From contig QNQO01000198.1 in assembly GCA_003290165.1 (NCBI GenBank), positions 806,001 through 870,000 on the forward strand: 64,000 bases of DNA. The letters are read 5' to 3'. A program made the position numbers and the translations under genes. This stretch comes from Berberis thunbergii. Taxonomy: Eukaryota > Streptophyta > Magnoliopsida > Ranunculales > Berberidaceae. This document shows, piece by piece, positions 42,793 to 55,500 of the stretch. The notes below the pieces were generated by a model. That model was not told where the DNA came from, made no database searches, and saw only the letters and a program-made list of their open reading frames with translations. Numbering within the stretch: position 1 is the first letter of the stretch; every line of letters begins with the position of its first letter.

Positions 42793-43436
42793 TGATACAC
42801 CAAAACGATATCTCTTTACACCGTATACGTGTCATGATGATTTCGAGAAATAATAGGCCCAAGCGTCAGCCCAACACTGATCTGGCCCAAGCAGTTCTAA
42901 GCCCCCACAATGTAGTCCGCCAGACGGACCCAAATCAGTACAACTTGCTAAGCCCACGCGTCTCATAGCTATCCTCAGTACCCGTAAGCCCTGCTAAGGC
43001 GAGTATCTCAAGGATCAACTTTGGACAGGCAAGACAACAACACTTTGCTTCCAACTAGGAAATAGATACGAAAGTATACGTCGCACATGAAAACTTTTAT
43101 CTATGGACTACTATCTGATTGAGAACTATTTCCCGTGTATCTAGGAGCATAAGGCTAACATGGAAACTCCCATTAACAACACAACTCCTAATTAGATAAG
43201 GATTTCCATGAAGATATTCTTCTTTAGACTATGCCACCGATGGCTTGGTCGAGCCAACACTCCAGCACTATAAATAAGACATGAGGTTGGTAAGCTAAGG
43301 TACATTACAAATTCCATGTTTACAACATTATGCCTTCCTCGGATCCCTGTCTGGCTTTAGCATCAAAGTATCATTAGCCACCATAACGGTGGTCCATGGA
43401 TCACATGCGTTCCTTGTGCAGATTAGCAGGTTTACA
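42793..43436 (+). mobile_element. Tat-lineage 3' LTR (segment 4)
   Basis: Begins TGATACACCAAAACG and ends TTTACA; about 644 bp. Shares with the LTR at 590-1232 the early words CACGTGTCATGAT / ACGTGTCATGATGA and with all four LTRs the late CCACCATAACGGTGG hairpin. CACTATAAATAAGAC near 43268 is the likely TATA. A clear polypurine tract is not visible ahead of it. Confidence 0.65.
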
Positions 43437-44499
43437 GGTCAAATCAAAGCAGGAAATGAAAATTGACTGCATCAAATTGTATTTTCGCTTATGAAGTAAA
43501 ATATAGTTAGACTTTTATAAAATATTTTTATTTGAAAGAAGGCTTTATTTTAGCAATAGTCTCCCCTTCTCAATTATCTTTTTTAAATATTAGTTTATTT
43601 TCATTATTCATGGAGAGTTACCGAGGAAGAGATTGAACCCCATAAAGATACAATGTAGATAAATTGTATTTTCGTTTATGAAGTAAAGTACAGTTAGACT
43701 TTTATAAAATATTTTATTCAAAAGAAGGTTTTATTTGTTAAATGGATAATATTTTCCATTCAAAACAATAAAATTACTACCATACCTATTATGATTTTTC
43801 CAATGAAAAACATAACCAAAATCTAACGATGCAGTAAAATGAAACAATAGATTTGGTTAAAGTTTGAGGGAAAATGAAAAAAACTTTTACTTATAAATCT
43901 CATTACTCAACTCATGTAGGTTGAAAAACCATGTGAACTTTCTTGGCTCTAAGGGAAGTTGGGTCTAAACTGGTTTGAGAAGAACCATTAGCTTTCTCAG
44001 TAGTTTAGGAACACTCTATTTGGAAATCTCATCAATTTTCTGAGGTTGCTATACACCATTATCAATTGCTCGCCCAGAACGAAGAGTGGTGACTGCTTTA
44101 ACTTCTCCATGTGACTCAGAACTTCCAATTTCATTGCATGAGCTTGAGGAACATCCTTTGGAATCGGGATTGGTTGGCTTAGGAATATTCTTTTTTCCCT
44201 TGCCACGGTCAACTGTTGCAATTGTTGTTGAAGTTGTTGGATGGCTTGAGAATTAACAACATTGGTTGCCATTAATTTGTGCAACATACCTTACATGAGA
44301 CTAGTTTTCTTTTTTATGTCCATTTGTTATTATGTGTATGTGAAACGTTTGAATTTTTCACACTTACTCTTTTCCTCACATGCAAGAGAAAATGTTTAAC
44401 CAATCTCAGAGTTGAGTAGTGAGTTTTGAAGTCAAAACATTTGTTCTGAAGGTGGATTACGATGTACCATACTTTGACATGAAAAATTGCATATTGGTT
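43437..44499. repeat. Dispersed AT-rich repeat, related to the flanks of the pogo element
   Basis: TATGAAGTAAAGTACAGTTA and GACTTTTATAAAATATT occur near 43510 and 43680, followed by GAAGGTTTTATTTGTTAAA, ATGATTTTTCCAATGAAAAA and GATTTGGTTAAAGTTTGAGG. The same phrases flank the pogo-like element at 46652 (left) and 49497 (right). The 96-codon minus frame 43997-44287 is Gln-rich with no recognised domain and is not called a gene. Confidence 0.45.
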
Positions 44500-44507
44500 A
44501 TCACAAG

Positions 44508-45389
44508 CAATGTTAGTGAATCGTGAATCGTATAGTAAATCGAAAAGGGTAAGATTTTGATTTAATCGTAAATCGAATCGTAAATCGTAAGATTTATAAA
44601 ATTATAAATATATGTATTTAAATTAATAAATATTAATAACTTATACCCAAAAAGAATCAAAATGTAAGAGTGCACTTTCATTGGTAAGTCCAAAAGAAAC
44701 TTCCTAAAAAAAAACCCAACTAATTAAATCAAGCCCAAATGAAAGAATGCAACTAAATAAAGCCCAAATTCCATTCAATTTCATTTCAGTTTCATAAATT
44801 TCATTTCAATCTCATTTAATTTCATTTCATTTAATTTCAATATCAATTTAACTTTTATTTGGTTTTGATTTTGATAGTTAGGGAGTAGCAACAACAGCAG
44901 GGATGAAGAACACTCATCGGGATGGTTCATCTCTGATCCTCAAAGACTCTGATCCTCAACCAACTCCTCAAAGTTCATCGATGATCCCCTTCATTTTGAT
45001 GAAGCAATACATTGGCAATTCAGCATCATCGATGAACTCAACATCATCACTCATCATTGATATTTTGGCAATATGAGGAAGATCTGATGAAGCAATTTGA
45101 GGCGGAACGATGAAGATCTGAAGCGGAACCAACCTGATGAACGAATCTTAGCCGAATCTGACGCGGATCTAAGCCGGTATGTTCTTCTTCTTCCTTTTTT
45201 TTTTCTCATGTACAAAGTATAAATCGACGATTGCTTACATATCGCGATTTAGCGATTTCATCGTTGAATCCACCGATTCAGTCTGATTTAGGTAAGGCCC
45301 GATTTGTTGGGCGATTCACATCGTTTGTGTACCGACTCAAGTCAGATCGACGATTTGGCTCGCGATTCTGAGCGATTCATACAACACTG
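44508..45389. mobile_element. Non-autonomous hAT-like element, 8-bp TSD ATCACAAG
   Basis: Left end CAATGTTAGTGAATCGTGAA, right end (inverted) CAGTGTTGTATGAATCGC. Flanked by exact ATCACAAG at 44500-44507 and 45390-45397. Subterminal AATCG/CGATT words are dense at both ends, as in hAT. 882 bp, no transposase frame. Confidence 0.75.
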
Positions 45390-45397
45390 ATCACAAG

Positions 45398-46651
45398 CAC
45401 ACCTTGTTCCAAAGTTGCTTGGTCGTAATGTGCATTTTAATTAGTAATTAGCTACATATATATATTTTTGTCTTCTATATGGTTGAATAATAAGGATATT
45501 CTTAGAAAAAATATGAAAAATACCAATTTTTTTCAAAAATAAAAATAAAAAATCACATTTGTGGATGTTCATCCTTGATAATCTTTAGAAGGCTAAATCT
45601 CCTCCTTTAGTATATGTTGTTAATGCAATCGAGTTATACCAACGAAAGTGGCATTGATTTCTTTATAAAGTGAAGGAAGAATAAAAAAATTTATTTTGTG
45701 AGCTTATCTTTCTTTTCGCTTCTATGTGCTAGAAGATTGTTTGGGGATTGTATGATAAGCTACCAAAACATTCACTTTTACACCCCATTTAGCTTTTTAT
45801 TAGTCTCTAGTTGTGCTTAAAATTAATTAAATGCTTCTACTTATCTCAAATTTTATTATTGTCATAATCTTTTGCAGAAAATCGTGAAATACAAGAAATT
45901 CGAGCCAATTCCACCATTAATTTGCATGTTGATGAGCAATTGGAGAAATTATGTACGAAGAGATTCAAGTTAAACCAAACATAAAAAAAAACCCAATTTT
46001 AAAGACCCATACAGTGTTTTGAGCCAAAAATCACTTCTTCTTTTTTACCTATCTACATCCCATTTCAATTTTCTTCTGATACCCAAATGTATCACTAGCA
46101 TTTTCCATCAATATCCTTTCAAAATCCCTCCAAAACCACCCTTAAAAATTTGAACTATTTAATTCTGAAATTTTGGAGATTTTTATTTATTTATTCACAT
46201 ACAATGCACTTAAACCAATCCCTATAAATTTCAACCATCCACTTTATCAAACAAATGAATCCGGGCCATTAAACACAAGGAGTTAAGTCAACGAATTCAA
46301 ATTTTGAAGTTACATCTCAACCGTCCGTGGGCATGCCATCGGTCCATAATAAATGTTATTTTTCATTCAAAATAGTTTTTATTTTCTTTTTGGTTTTATT
46401 TTTAGAGAAAAAGTTTAGAGAAATGCGAGTTTTTAATTTCTATTTCAATTTTTTTCATTGAAATAGAAGTAAGTTTCATTTTTATTTAATCATTTCTGGT
46501 CTTTCATTTCATTAATTTTTAGCAGTAATTTCCTTATTCTCAGTTATCTCTTTTAAGTATTAGTTTATTTTTATCAGTAATGGATAACTAATAATCCCCT
46601 CTTAAGGGGAAAAGATTGAGCCCCATGAGGATTCATTTATGTAGTAAAGTA
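45398..46651. other. Intergenic AT-rich DNA
   Basis: No gene supported. A short frame near 45890-45985 (NLHVDEQLEKLCTKRF) is too short to judge. The right part (46500-46650) belongs to the dispersed repeat described at 43437. Confidence 0.35.
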
Positions 46652-46709
46652 CAGTCAGACTTCTATAAATTAATACTCCTGGGACCAAGAAAATTTATTA
46701 ATTTCAAAA

Positions 46710-46877
46710 ATGCTAGGAAACCAGGTTTTTGCAACCATGTTTTGCAACCAGGGTGACATGGCATGATCTTGAAAGAATGATGAATTCCTCAAAATGTTTA
46801 TGTGTATCTCAAGGTTGTAAAAAACTTCCTCTAATGATGTCACATCATCCCGGTTGCAAAACATATTTCCCTAGCAT
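46710..46877. mobile_element. MITE, 168 bp
   Basis: ATGCTAGGAAACCAGGTTTT with TGCAACC at the left pairs with GGTTGCAAAACATATTTCCC then TAGCAT at the right. Internal GCAACCAGGGTGACATGGCA pairs weakly with the opposite arm. No coding. Confidence 0.6.
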
Positions 46878-47353
46878 CACTCTATTAATTTATACATTAA
46901 AAAAATTAATTTATCAATGTTTTCTTTAACATAACATTGAATCTAATACATTTACTGTGATTATATGATTATGCAAATATTACCTAATTACTGAATTACG
47001 AATTATCATTATTAATGTATTTTTTTAACCAAATTAAGTTCATGAATGTAATTAGTCTTATTAAATAGAAGAGTGGTCTTTCCGACGACATGCTAAATGA
47101 CAATATCCGCCCGGAACATCACATTGTGGCAAGGTCGCACGATGACTTTGGGGATGCTCAATTGGTACATCCTGGATCAGAGACACGAGCTGCATTAGCA
47201 GGGGAATTAGGAAGGGCTTCACCCCAACCAGCTCACGGCCCAAAATAGAATGCGCTCACCACTAGTCAAAGCCCTGCGTCAGATCACGATCTCAGCCAGA
47301 CCACGGCTCTGGGCACTCATCGGGTCCAGTCTGATCACGTCCCCAGCCCATCC

Positions 47354-47941
47354 ATGACTCGAGCAGGACAACAGTCAGACCTCAGCCCACGTCCGAGCAC
47401 GGCCTACCCACGGCCTCCCAGTCCAAGACCACAGCCTCTCCACGGCCCCAACCCAGGGGACGTGCTACCTCAGACAGCACGCATCTTGCTCGCCGTTGGT
47501 GATTCTTTAGTGACGCAAACAAAATCGAGTGAAATGATATAGGAAGTAGAGGCTGCCACGGTAAAGCCGACAGTGATGGAACGTTTGACAGAGGTTATGG
47601 CCAAGCGCGCTCAATCCGCGGCAACTGGTAATTTTTCAGTGCCCGCGGCAGCCAGGAACGACGAGGACGAGCGCTTGTTTGAAGTCGCCATCCAGCTGTT
47701 TGAGGAGAACCGTGTTTTGCGACTAAAGAAACAATCTATGACCACTAATACACTTGATAACGCCACAGATGATGGTGACGAGGCTGCGTCGGAATCGGAG
47801 TTGGGGCCGGAATCACATGCTATTAATGATATAAATTTGGGGGCGCACTCCGATAAGGATCTACAGAACAAAGTCAATCCGGCGGTCCTTCGGGGCAAGC
47901 GTCGTAAGACTAAGAGGGGTAAATCTTCCTTCCGCGCTTAA
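47354..47941 (+). pseudogene. LINE ORF1 C-terminal part
   Basis: Pro/Arg-rich part (47354-47540), a TAG stop, then 122 residues (47573-47941) of charged, low-complexity sequence ending GKRRKTKRGKSSFRA. It ends right before the ORF2 start, as in plant L1 elements. No zinc knuckle or RRM is seen, so the assignment rests on position. Confidence 0.5.
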
Positions 47942-47943
47942 GA

Positions 47944-48055
47944 TGATGGAAAATTTTATGTTTTGGAATGCACGTGGGATTGGTAATAAGGCCACAAGGA
48001 AGAGATTAAAAAATATGGTTGTCGATCATAGAGTCAGAATATTTCATTGCCAGCA
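47944..48055 (+). pseudogene. LINE ORF2 start (APE endonuclease N-terminus)
   Basis: ATGGAAAATTTTATGTTTTG gives MENFMFWNARGIGNKATRKR followed by LKNMVVDHRVRIF. WNxRGxGN near the start is the first endonuclease motif of plant L1 ORF2. The frame then runs straight into 3' UTR-like sequence, so all of RT is deleted. Confidence 0.6.
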
Positions 48056-48248
48056 TTGGTGATATGTTGGCTTTATGTATTTTGGTTTTCGGATGTGGCC
48101 CAATTTTTTGTTTTGGTTATATCACGGGTAAAGTCATCATGTATCCCCGTATTGATTGTAAATCAATTTTTTTTGATAAGTAATAAAGGTCTGGCATTCC
48201 AGAGGTGCCCCTCCACACTGGAGGTTTAATAAAAAAAAAAAATAGAAG

Positions 48249-49330
48249 TAATAGTGCTTTCCATTTTTGCAACAAACTAAAATTACATCCGATGTATACA
48301 TACTTAATTTATTTAATCAAAAAAAGTTCATTAATGTATTAATTAGCCTTATTAAATTGAAGTCACGGATCTATACATTTTTGCAACAAACTAGTATTAC
48401 ATTTTTGCACTCAAGGTAACAATTACACTGCATAATTTTCTCTTGCAATACGAGTACACTACATCATAGTTTCTTAATACACTAAGAAAATTAGAGATGA
48501 GATCCAAAGACATCAATTTCAAGATGAAACAACTAACATTGAAATCATATTTTATAAAGGTCTCCTAATAAAGCCATGTATATATAAACTATATTACAAT
48601 TCAGAGCAATGTTTTACTATTCATTGCTGATTGGGACAAAATCAAACCGAAATGATCAGAGATAAAAGATGGTTAAGATTGAAAGTTGGGAAATGTATTG
48701 AATTTGAGGGTTGAGATTCATTTCCTATGATGACATATTTGTAAATATAAAACAGGTTGAAGGGCAAAAATAATGAATTTTTTTTTTAAAAAGTTGGTGA
48801 AATGTACATGTGGCAGAGAGAGAAAATATTGTGTTTTCCTTTTAGCAAAATGGAAATCATCATAACTATCTACATCGTTGTCGGATTTTGATAAAAATTA
48901 GTATCGTTGAAATGCATTTTTGAAGATCTTTCAAACAAATCAATGATCACTACAATGGCCAAAATATTAAAAATGTATATTTCATAATTAAAAAAAGTAC
49001 AATGTATTACACTTCTTTAATATTTTTCAATATTTTTAAAAGCAATGAGACAGACCGATCACACCAGATAAAATGAGTTGGACATTTTAATTCACATTTA
49101 AACAAAAAACCATAAATTTCATGTTTTGGCGAATTTAAAGATTGGGGAAGAACTTATTCTCGGCGTTTAAAGTTTTTCCTCTACTGATTTAAAATTGATT
49201 GAATAGGCTTACACTTCAATACTGATTGAGAGCAAAAATGAGGATAGTGACGGAGGTGTTCAATAAAAAATAATCAGCAAAGATAAAATAATGTGGAGTG
49301 CCAGCGGCACGGGGCATACTCTAGTTTTCA
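48249..49330. other. Interior of the pogo-like element / AT-rich DNA
   Basis: No gene. The sequence just after the LINE (TTCATTAATGTATTAATTAG, 48330-48350) resembles the sequence before it (TTCATGAATGTAATTAGTC, 47039-47057). Confidence 0.35.
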
Positions 49331-49497
49331 TACAAAAAGAGATTATTAATTTATATATCAATTGGGGCCTACGTGTTTTTTAATATATTATCTTATAAAT
49401 TTAGCGAATTATTAATTTATCACATTGATCCCATGTCAAGATCTGCCAAATATATTATTTAATCGAAGTTATTAATTTATTGAGGTTATACTATAGA

Positions 49498-50924
49498 ATA
49501 ATTAATTGTAAGAAGTACTTCCAAAGAAGGCGTTATTTGTTAAACGGATATATATTTTTATTCGAAATAATAAATTATTTCCATGTCTTTTATGATTTTT
49601 CCAATGAAAAAAATTTCCAAAATCCAACAATATTCTAGAAATGAAAAATAGATTTGGTTAAAGTTTGAGGGAAATGTAAAGACTTTTACGTCTTAGATCC
49701 AACAATTCAAGTGATGTAGGTAAAAAACCATGTGATTTGAGTATTTTGGGAGGTTTTGAAAATACATTCTATTAGATCATTATGTTGTTACGGGGTGATT
49801 TTTACACTCTTGAAATTTCTCTGCATTTCAATATTATTTTACATTTTAATTATTTTGTTTTGAATCACATCATCTTTCAACATTTCATCATCTATTTTTA
49901 ATTTCATTTCTTCCCTCTATTCTTTAATTTGTGATTCAAGTATTATTTTCTAATTCAAGTGAACTAGTCGATAACCCCTACTTCTGTTATGCATTGTTGA
50001 AGTGTATTGCAGATTGAAGAACAAACTATTTTTTTTATTAACGCTGAAAATCAATCAACAAGAGTAATGTTGATTTTTGGCATCAATCAATGGTCTTTGA
50101 GCATTTAAAAAAAAGTAGCCCTTGCCTTGAAGCAGATTATTAATCTCAACCTTTGGTATTTTTGATGAAAGTGATCTCAACAACCAGGGATTTGTCTTGA
50201 TGTAATACATACTTTTCTACAATGCTGATCTTAATCTACAAATATATAGGAAGAAGAGGAAGTCTGTGTTTTCCAATCCGCATTCCAAACTCATTAGATA
50301 AACAACTAACCCACTTCTCCAAGGACGATAATCTAAACACTAATTCAAAGTTGTATTTGACATTAGATTTCTCCTGCTCTTTTATCCCTTCAACTCCATA
50401 TGCACATTTTATTCAAATCATGAGAGAAATGACGAAACTAATAGGTTCTATGCAAGTTTTTCTTTTTTTCCAACATGGGTTGTGCTATTATTCTAAGTAC
50501 TTTTTTAACAACTTAAACTTTGGAGGTTTGTGTATTATAAATGAGAGCCAGCCCACATATTAAAGGTTTGTTTCCCACAACCAATGATGAACAACTTGGA
50601 ATATATTAGTATGTTTCATGAATGATGCTCAACTAGCTAGGATCAATAACTAACACATCGATCATAAATCTAACAGCCCTGCAATTTATTCTAACATGTA
50701 AAGGGCTAAAGGTTCAACTACTACAGTTTAAAATATGGATAAAATGAAATTCACACCTAATGTCTAGTCAGCAACTTAATTTGACTACGATAAAAAAAAA
50801 GAGGTGTGAAAAAGATTATTAACATGATCACAATAAACCCCTCAGCGACCTGACTTGTTCTATAATAGCATGCATTCTTCTTCTTACAGTTAAAGCATCA
50901 TTGACCAATCATTCACAGATCACT
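49498..50924. other. Intergenic; upstream region of pseudogene 2
   Basis: 49500-49790 continues the dispersed repeat (GGCGTTATTTGTTAAACGG, GATTTGGTTAAAGTTTGAGG). After that no gene. A 113-codon frame at 50222-50563 has no recognisable domain. CTATAATAGCATGC near 50861 lies 60 bp before the ATG of gene 2. Confidence 0.35.
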
Positions 50925-51763
50925 ATGTCAACAACTATGAGCTGCTTCACTTCCTCTAACCAGTTCGAAAAACTTTATCTGGGTCATGGAAGTCACCACG
51001 GATTCCAGCAAGCTTCAATACGTAGACAATACAGCCGTACTGTACTCATGATCTCTGCAGCCAAGCACGGTTTTGGCTTATCATCTAAACAAAACTTTGT
51101 TTAGTTCAATGCAAATCGTAGAGAAAGATCAAACTTTCATATAAATATGTAAGCATTTAAACACCTTCATCTTTCATGGTTTTGTGACAATGTTTTGCAC
51201 CTATAAGTGATTTGTAAAGTTTGTATTAATGGTAGTTTGTTATGTTGATTTGATATCAGCGATTTAAATGCAATCAACAACCTTAATTCTAGACCCCAAT
51301 CCCTTCTAGATCACCTTTCCGTGGATGGTAAAATATAGAATTCTCCATTCTTTTGAAGGGTGAACTTTTTTTATTCACTAATAAATCAATCATTAACGTT
51401 CTATTGTTTTTTATGATTAGGTTGAATTGGATTTAGTTGACAATATTAACAATGACAATTCCTATCTTCAAAGGCAAATGGGACCATTGCTTGTATTGAA
51501 AAGTAAGAATCAATCTTGTTCACTTTGTGTTAGTACTACTACAATTTAGACTTGGGTGTAAATGACAGTGATGCTCAGTTTTGATTCAAAATTGTGCATC
51601 TAAAACGATGGAAGAGTTTGATTTGTCATCTTATCTTCCTTCCTCTTGGTAGTCATTATATTTCTCAAATGGAATGATTGCCCCTTCCCCACTTCATTGT
51701 TGACAGGGATTTAGAATCATAATTACAGGCTTACAAGCCCACAATGTGTTATCACAATCAAAG

Positions 51764-52544
51764 TGTTGAGATAAATACCAATAAAAAAATACCAAAGAAA
51801 TAATCTAAAGCAATAATAAACGAGACACCAAGATTTACGTGGAAAATCCTTCAATGTGAAGGAAAAAAACCATGGGGCAAATCCGAGAGAATCCACTAAT
51901 CAAATAAGAAAAAGTACAATAATTTCTCAAATTTTTTGCCCAAAGCTTGAGTAATACAAGAAGTAAATAATACAAGTTATCTCACAACAAATTAACCCAA
52001 AAGCTCATTCAACTTCTTCTACCAAATCAATCGACAAAACTAAGTCGATATCGCAGCCACACGTCACACTTTGTGGCACAACATCGCGACCAAAGAATCA
52101 GACACAAAGTCACCGTCCTTGCGCACACAGCTGCACCAAACAACAAAGAGAATATTATGTTCTCTATTGCTTATTCACGCAATAGCTTCTCAAAAAATAC
52201 TATATCATAAAACTCTGTATTATGCACCTATTTATACTTGTTTACAGCCACCCAAATAGAACCTTGTTTCTATTTAATTAACCAGCTGCCAAATAGAACT
52301 TTGTTTCTATTTAATTAACACCGCCTCAAATAGAACTTTGTTTCTATATTCAAATAGAACTCTGTTTCTATATTCAAATAGAACTTTGTTTCTATTTAAT
52401 TAACACTGCCTCAAATAGAATTTTGTTTCTATTTATTTCATTTTTGTTTCTTATTGAAAATATTTTTCCTTATTCAACCAAACTTGAAATTATGCTTGAT
52501 TACTTACCAAAGTTAGATCCACCCTAATGGACTGGACCTCAACA
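51764..52544 (-). repeat. 3' LTR of copia element 2
   Basis: Minus strand starts TGTTGAGGTCCAGTCC and ends ATTTATCTCAACA; 781 bp. Contains a short tandem block of AATAGAACTTTGTTTCTATT units (plus view, 52252-52430). Confidence 0.85.
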
Positions 52545-52590
52545 AATCTCCCCCTTCAGACCATTAGGGAAGAATCACCGCCTAGTCATG

Positions 52591-55500
52591 TTAGGCCATT
52601 CCAATGAGCTCTCTACATAACTCATGTTTTCCTTTTGAAACTACTTTTGTCATCACGTCGGAAAGATTTTCACTAGTATGAATCTTTGCAACCTGAAAAC
52701 AAATTTTCTCAAGCACATCACATATCTAGTGGTAACGTGTATCAATATGCTTGGTAAGTCCATGGTATGTGGCATTCTTACTCAACTCAATAGCACTCTG
52801 ACTATCACAATGCACCACATACTTATTCTGATTCACACCCAACTCCTTGAGCAATCTTTTCAGCCATAACATTTCCTTCTCTGCTTCATTAATGGCAATA
52901 TACTCGGCTTCAATAGTTGACAAAGCAACACACTTTTGCAACTAGACTTCCAAGCTACAATTCCCCCTGCAAAAGTGAAAACATAACCTGAAGTCGATAT
53001 CTTCTTGTCTAAATCACCTGCAAAATCTGCGTCTGTGTACCCTTTTAACACAGTTCCTGAATTACTAAAGCGTAAGCAAAGCTTTGAAGTACCTTTCAAA
53101 TATCTCATAATCTAATTAACTGCAGCCCAATGTTCTTTTTCTGGATTTTCTGAATAACTACTCGCAACACCGACTGCTTGAGCAATATGTGGTCTTGTAC
53201 AAACCATAACATACATCAAACACCCTACAGTAGAGGAGTATGGAATACTTGACATATGCTTCTTTTCTTCATCAATACGAGGAGATAACTTGGCACTTAA
53301 CTTGAAGTCATTCGCAAGTGGAGTACTCACGGGCTTAACATCATTCATGTTGAACCTTTCAAGTACTTTTTCAACATACTTTTCTTGTGACAACCACAAC
53401 TTCTTAATTTTTCTGTCACGTGTAATCTTCATCCCTAAGATGTGTTGAGCTGGCCCCAAGTCTTTCATATCAAAAGAGAAAAACAAATCTTTTTTCAACC
53501 TGCCAATCATATCAACATCTTTTCCAACAATTAGCATATCATCAACATAAATCAAAAGAATAATGAAGCTATCAGGCGAAAAATATCTGACATAAACACA
53601 ATGGTCTTGACGTGTTCTCTTGTAGCCATGTCCCACCATAAAGAAGTCAAACTTCTTATACCACTGTCTCGGAGCCTGTTTCAATCCATAAAGGTTTTTT
53701 TTCAATCTGCAAACCATATGTTCTTACCCTTTGACTTCAAAACCCTCTGGTTGTGCCATATAAATTTCTTCATGCAAATCCCCATGAAGAAATGCAGTTT
53801 TAACATCTAACTGCTCAATCTCAAGATCCAGGTTAGCTGCAAGACTTAACACTACTCTAATGGATGTCATCTTCACCATGGGTGAGAATATCTCATCAAA
53901 ATCTATCCCCTTCTTTTGCGCAAAGCCTTTTACCACTAACCGAGCTTTGTGCTTCACATTTTTTCCATCACCATCCTTTTTCAATTTGTACACCCATTTG
54001 TTCTTCAAAGGTTTCTACCTTTTGGAATCTCAACTAAATCATAAGTACCATTCTTATGCAAGGAACTCATTTCTTCTTGCATAGTTTTCATCTAGCTATC
54101 TTTATCTTTATAATTTAGTACTTCTTGAAAATTTTCTGGTTCACTTTCTTCTATAAGGAAAACATACTCATCATTGGGGTACCTCTTTGAAGGTTGGCGC
54201 TCTCTGGTATACCTTATTAATTGAGGCTCTACTATTTCTTGTTGAAAGGGTTGCTCTTCATGCACAGTCTCATTTGTTTCTACATGATCATCATTAACAA
54301 CTTCATTTTTTGGCATATGGTCACCAACTATATCATCTGGCATTTTTCCCCCATTTTCAACATGCGACAAAGGAGGAGGAAGTGGTGTAAGATCTGTTAC
54401 CTCATTATTTATCTGTTTGGGCTTTTCAATTTTCTCAAAATCTGCAATGGTAAGATCTTTATAAAATACCACATCTCTGCTTCTAATAATTTTCTTATTC
54501 TCAGGATCCCATAATCTGTAGCCAAACTGCTCATCTCCATAACCAATGAAAATACATGGAGATGCCTTCTCATCAAGCTTTAATCTCTTTTCCTTCGGTA
54601 CATGAATAAATGCTTTACATCCAAATACCTTCAAATGAGAGTATGAACTATTTTTCCCTCTCCACACTCTTTCTGGAATATCACCATCTAAAGGAAATAA
54701 AGGAGACATGTTGATGAGATAACAAGTTGTACTAGCAACTTCAGACCAGAACTCTTTTGGCAATTTAGTCATGCGAAACATGCATCTCACCTTTTCTACA
54801 ATAGTCCGGTTAATTCTTTCTGCTACCCCAATATGTTGTGGTGTGCCAGGAACTGTCTTTTCATGTCGTATACCAAACTTACTACAATAAGCTTTAAATT
54901 CTTTTGATGTGTACTCGCCACCATTATCATTGCGAAGACACTTCAAAACTCTACCTGTTTCTCTTTTAACCTTAGCATGAAACTGCTGGAATTGCTAAAA
55001 AAACCTGGTCCATAGATCTGAGAAAATATATCCACACCTTTCTTGATGCATCATCAATAAATGTCAAGAAATATCTACTACCACCAAGATATTCTACTTC
55101 AATGGGACCACAAACATCAGTGTAAACCAAATCCAACAAGCCATATTTTTTTATGATGATCTACGAAATGCAACTCTATGATGTTTACCAAATAAACAAT
55201 AATCACAGAAGTTAAGAGGAGTACCTTTCAAGGAGGGGATTAGTTTTTCTTTTCTAAGAGTAGCATACCTTTCTCACTCATGTGTGCAAGTCACTTTTGC
55301 CACAAGTTTCTAGAAGAACCATCTTCAGCTACATTCAAACCAGTCTTACACAGTTTTACTTGAGTCTTGTATAGTGTGCAACACGTCTTACCCTTTGCCA
55401 CAATAATTGAACATTTGGTAAGCTTCCATGCACCATTATCAAAATAATTAATATACCATTGTTTATCCAAAACAAGTCCAAAAATCAGGTTCAGACGAAG

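Larger units (their letters stand above)
47072..48239 (+). mobile_element. Internally deleted L1-type LINE with 9-bp TSD
   Basis: Flanked by AAATAGAAG at 47063-47071 and 48240-48248, and ends with an A-tract. Markedly richer in GC than its surroundings. Contains the C-terminal part of ORF1, the first 30 or so codons of ORF2 and a 3' UTR, with the reverse transcriptase missing. Target duplication plus A-tail mark target-primed reverse transcription. Confidence 0.75.
46652..49497. mobile_element. Pogo/Emigrant-like element with nested MITE and LINE
   Basis: The left end CAGTCAGACTTCTATAAATT with GGGACCAAGAAAATTTATT, and the right end GTTATTAATTTATTGAGGTT next to TATA, match by memory the ends of plant pogo-type Emigrant/Lemi elements (Tc1/mariner; TA target). 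AATTAATA-type words fill both subterminal parts (46660-46920 and 49340-49490). It is interrupted by a MITE (46710-46877) and a LINE (47072-48239). No transposase frame remains. Confidence 0.5.

Noticed and set aside
43997..44287. 96-codon Gln-rich minus frame
   Set aside because: No recognisable domain, AT-rich surroundings, and only one copy seen; kept as part of a dispersed repeat region.
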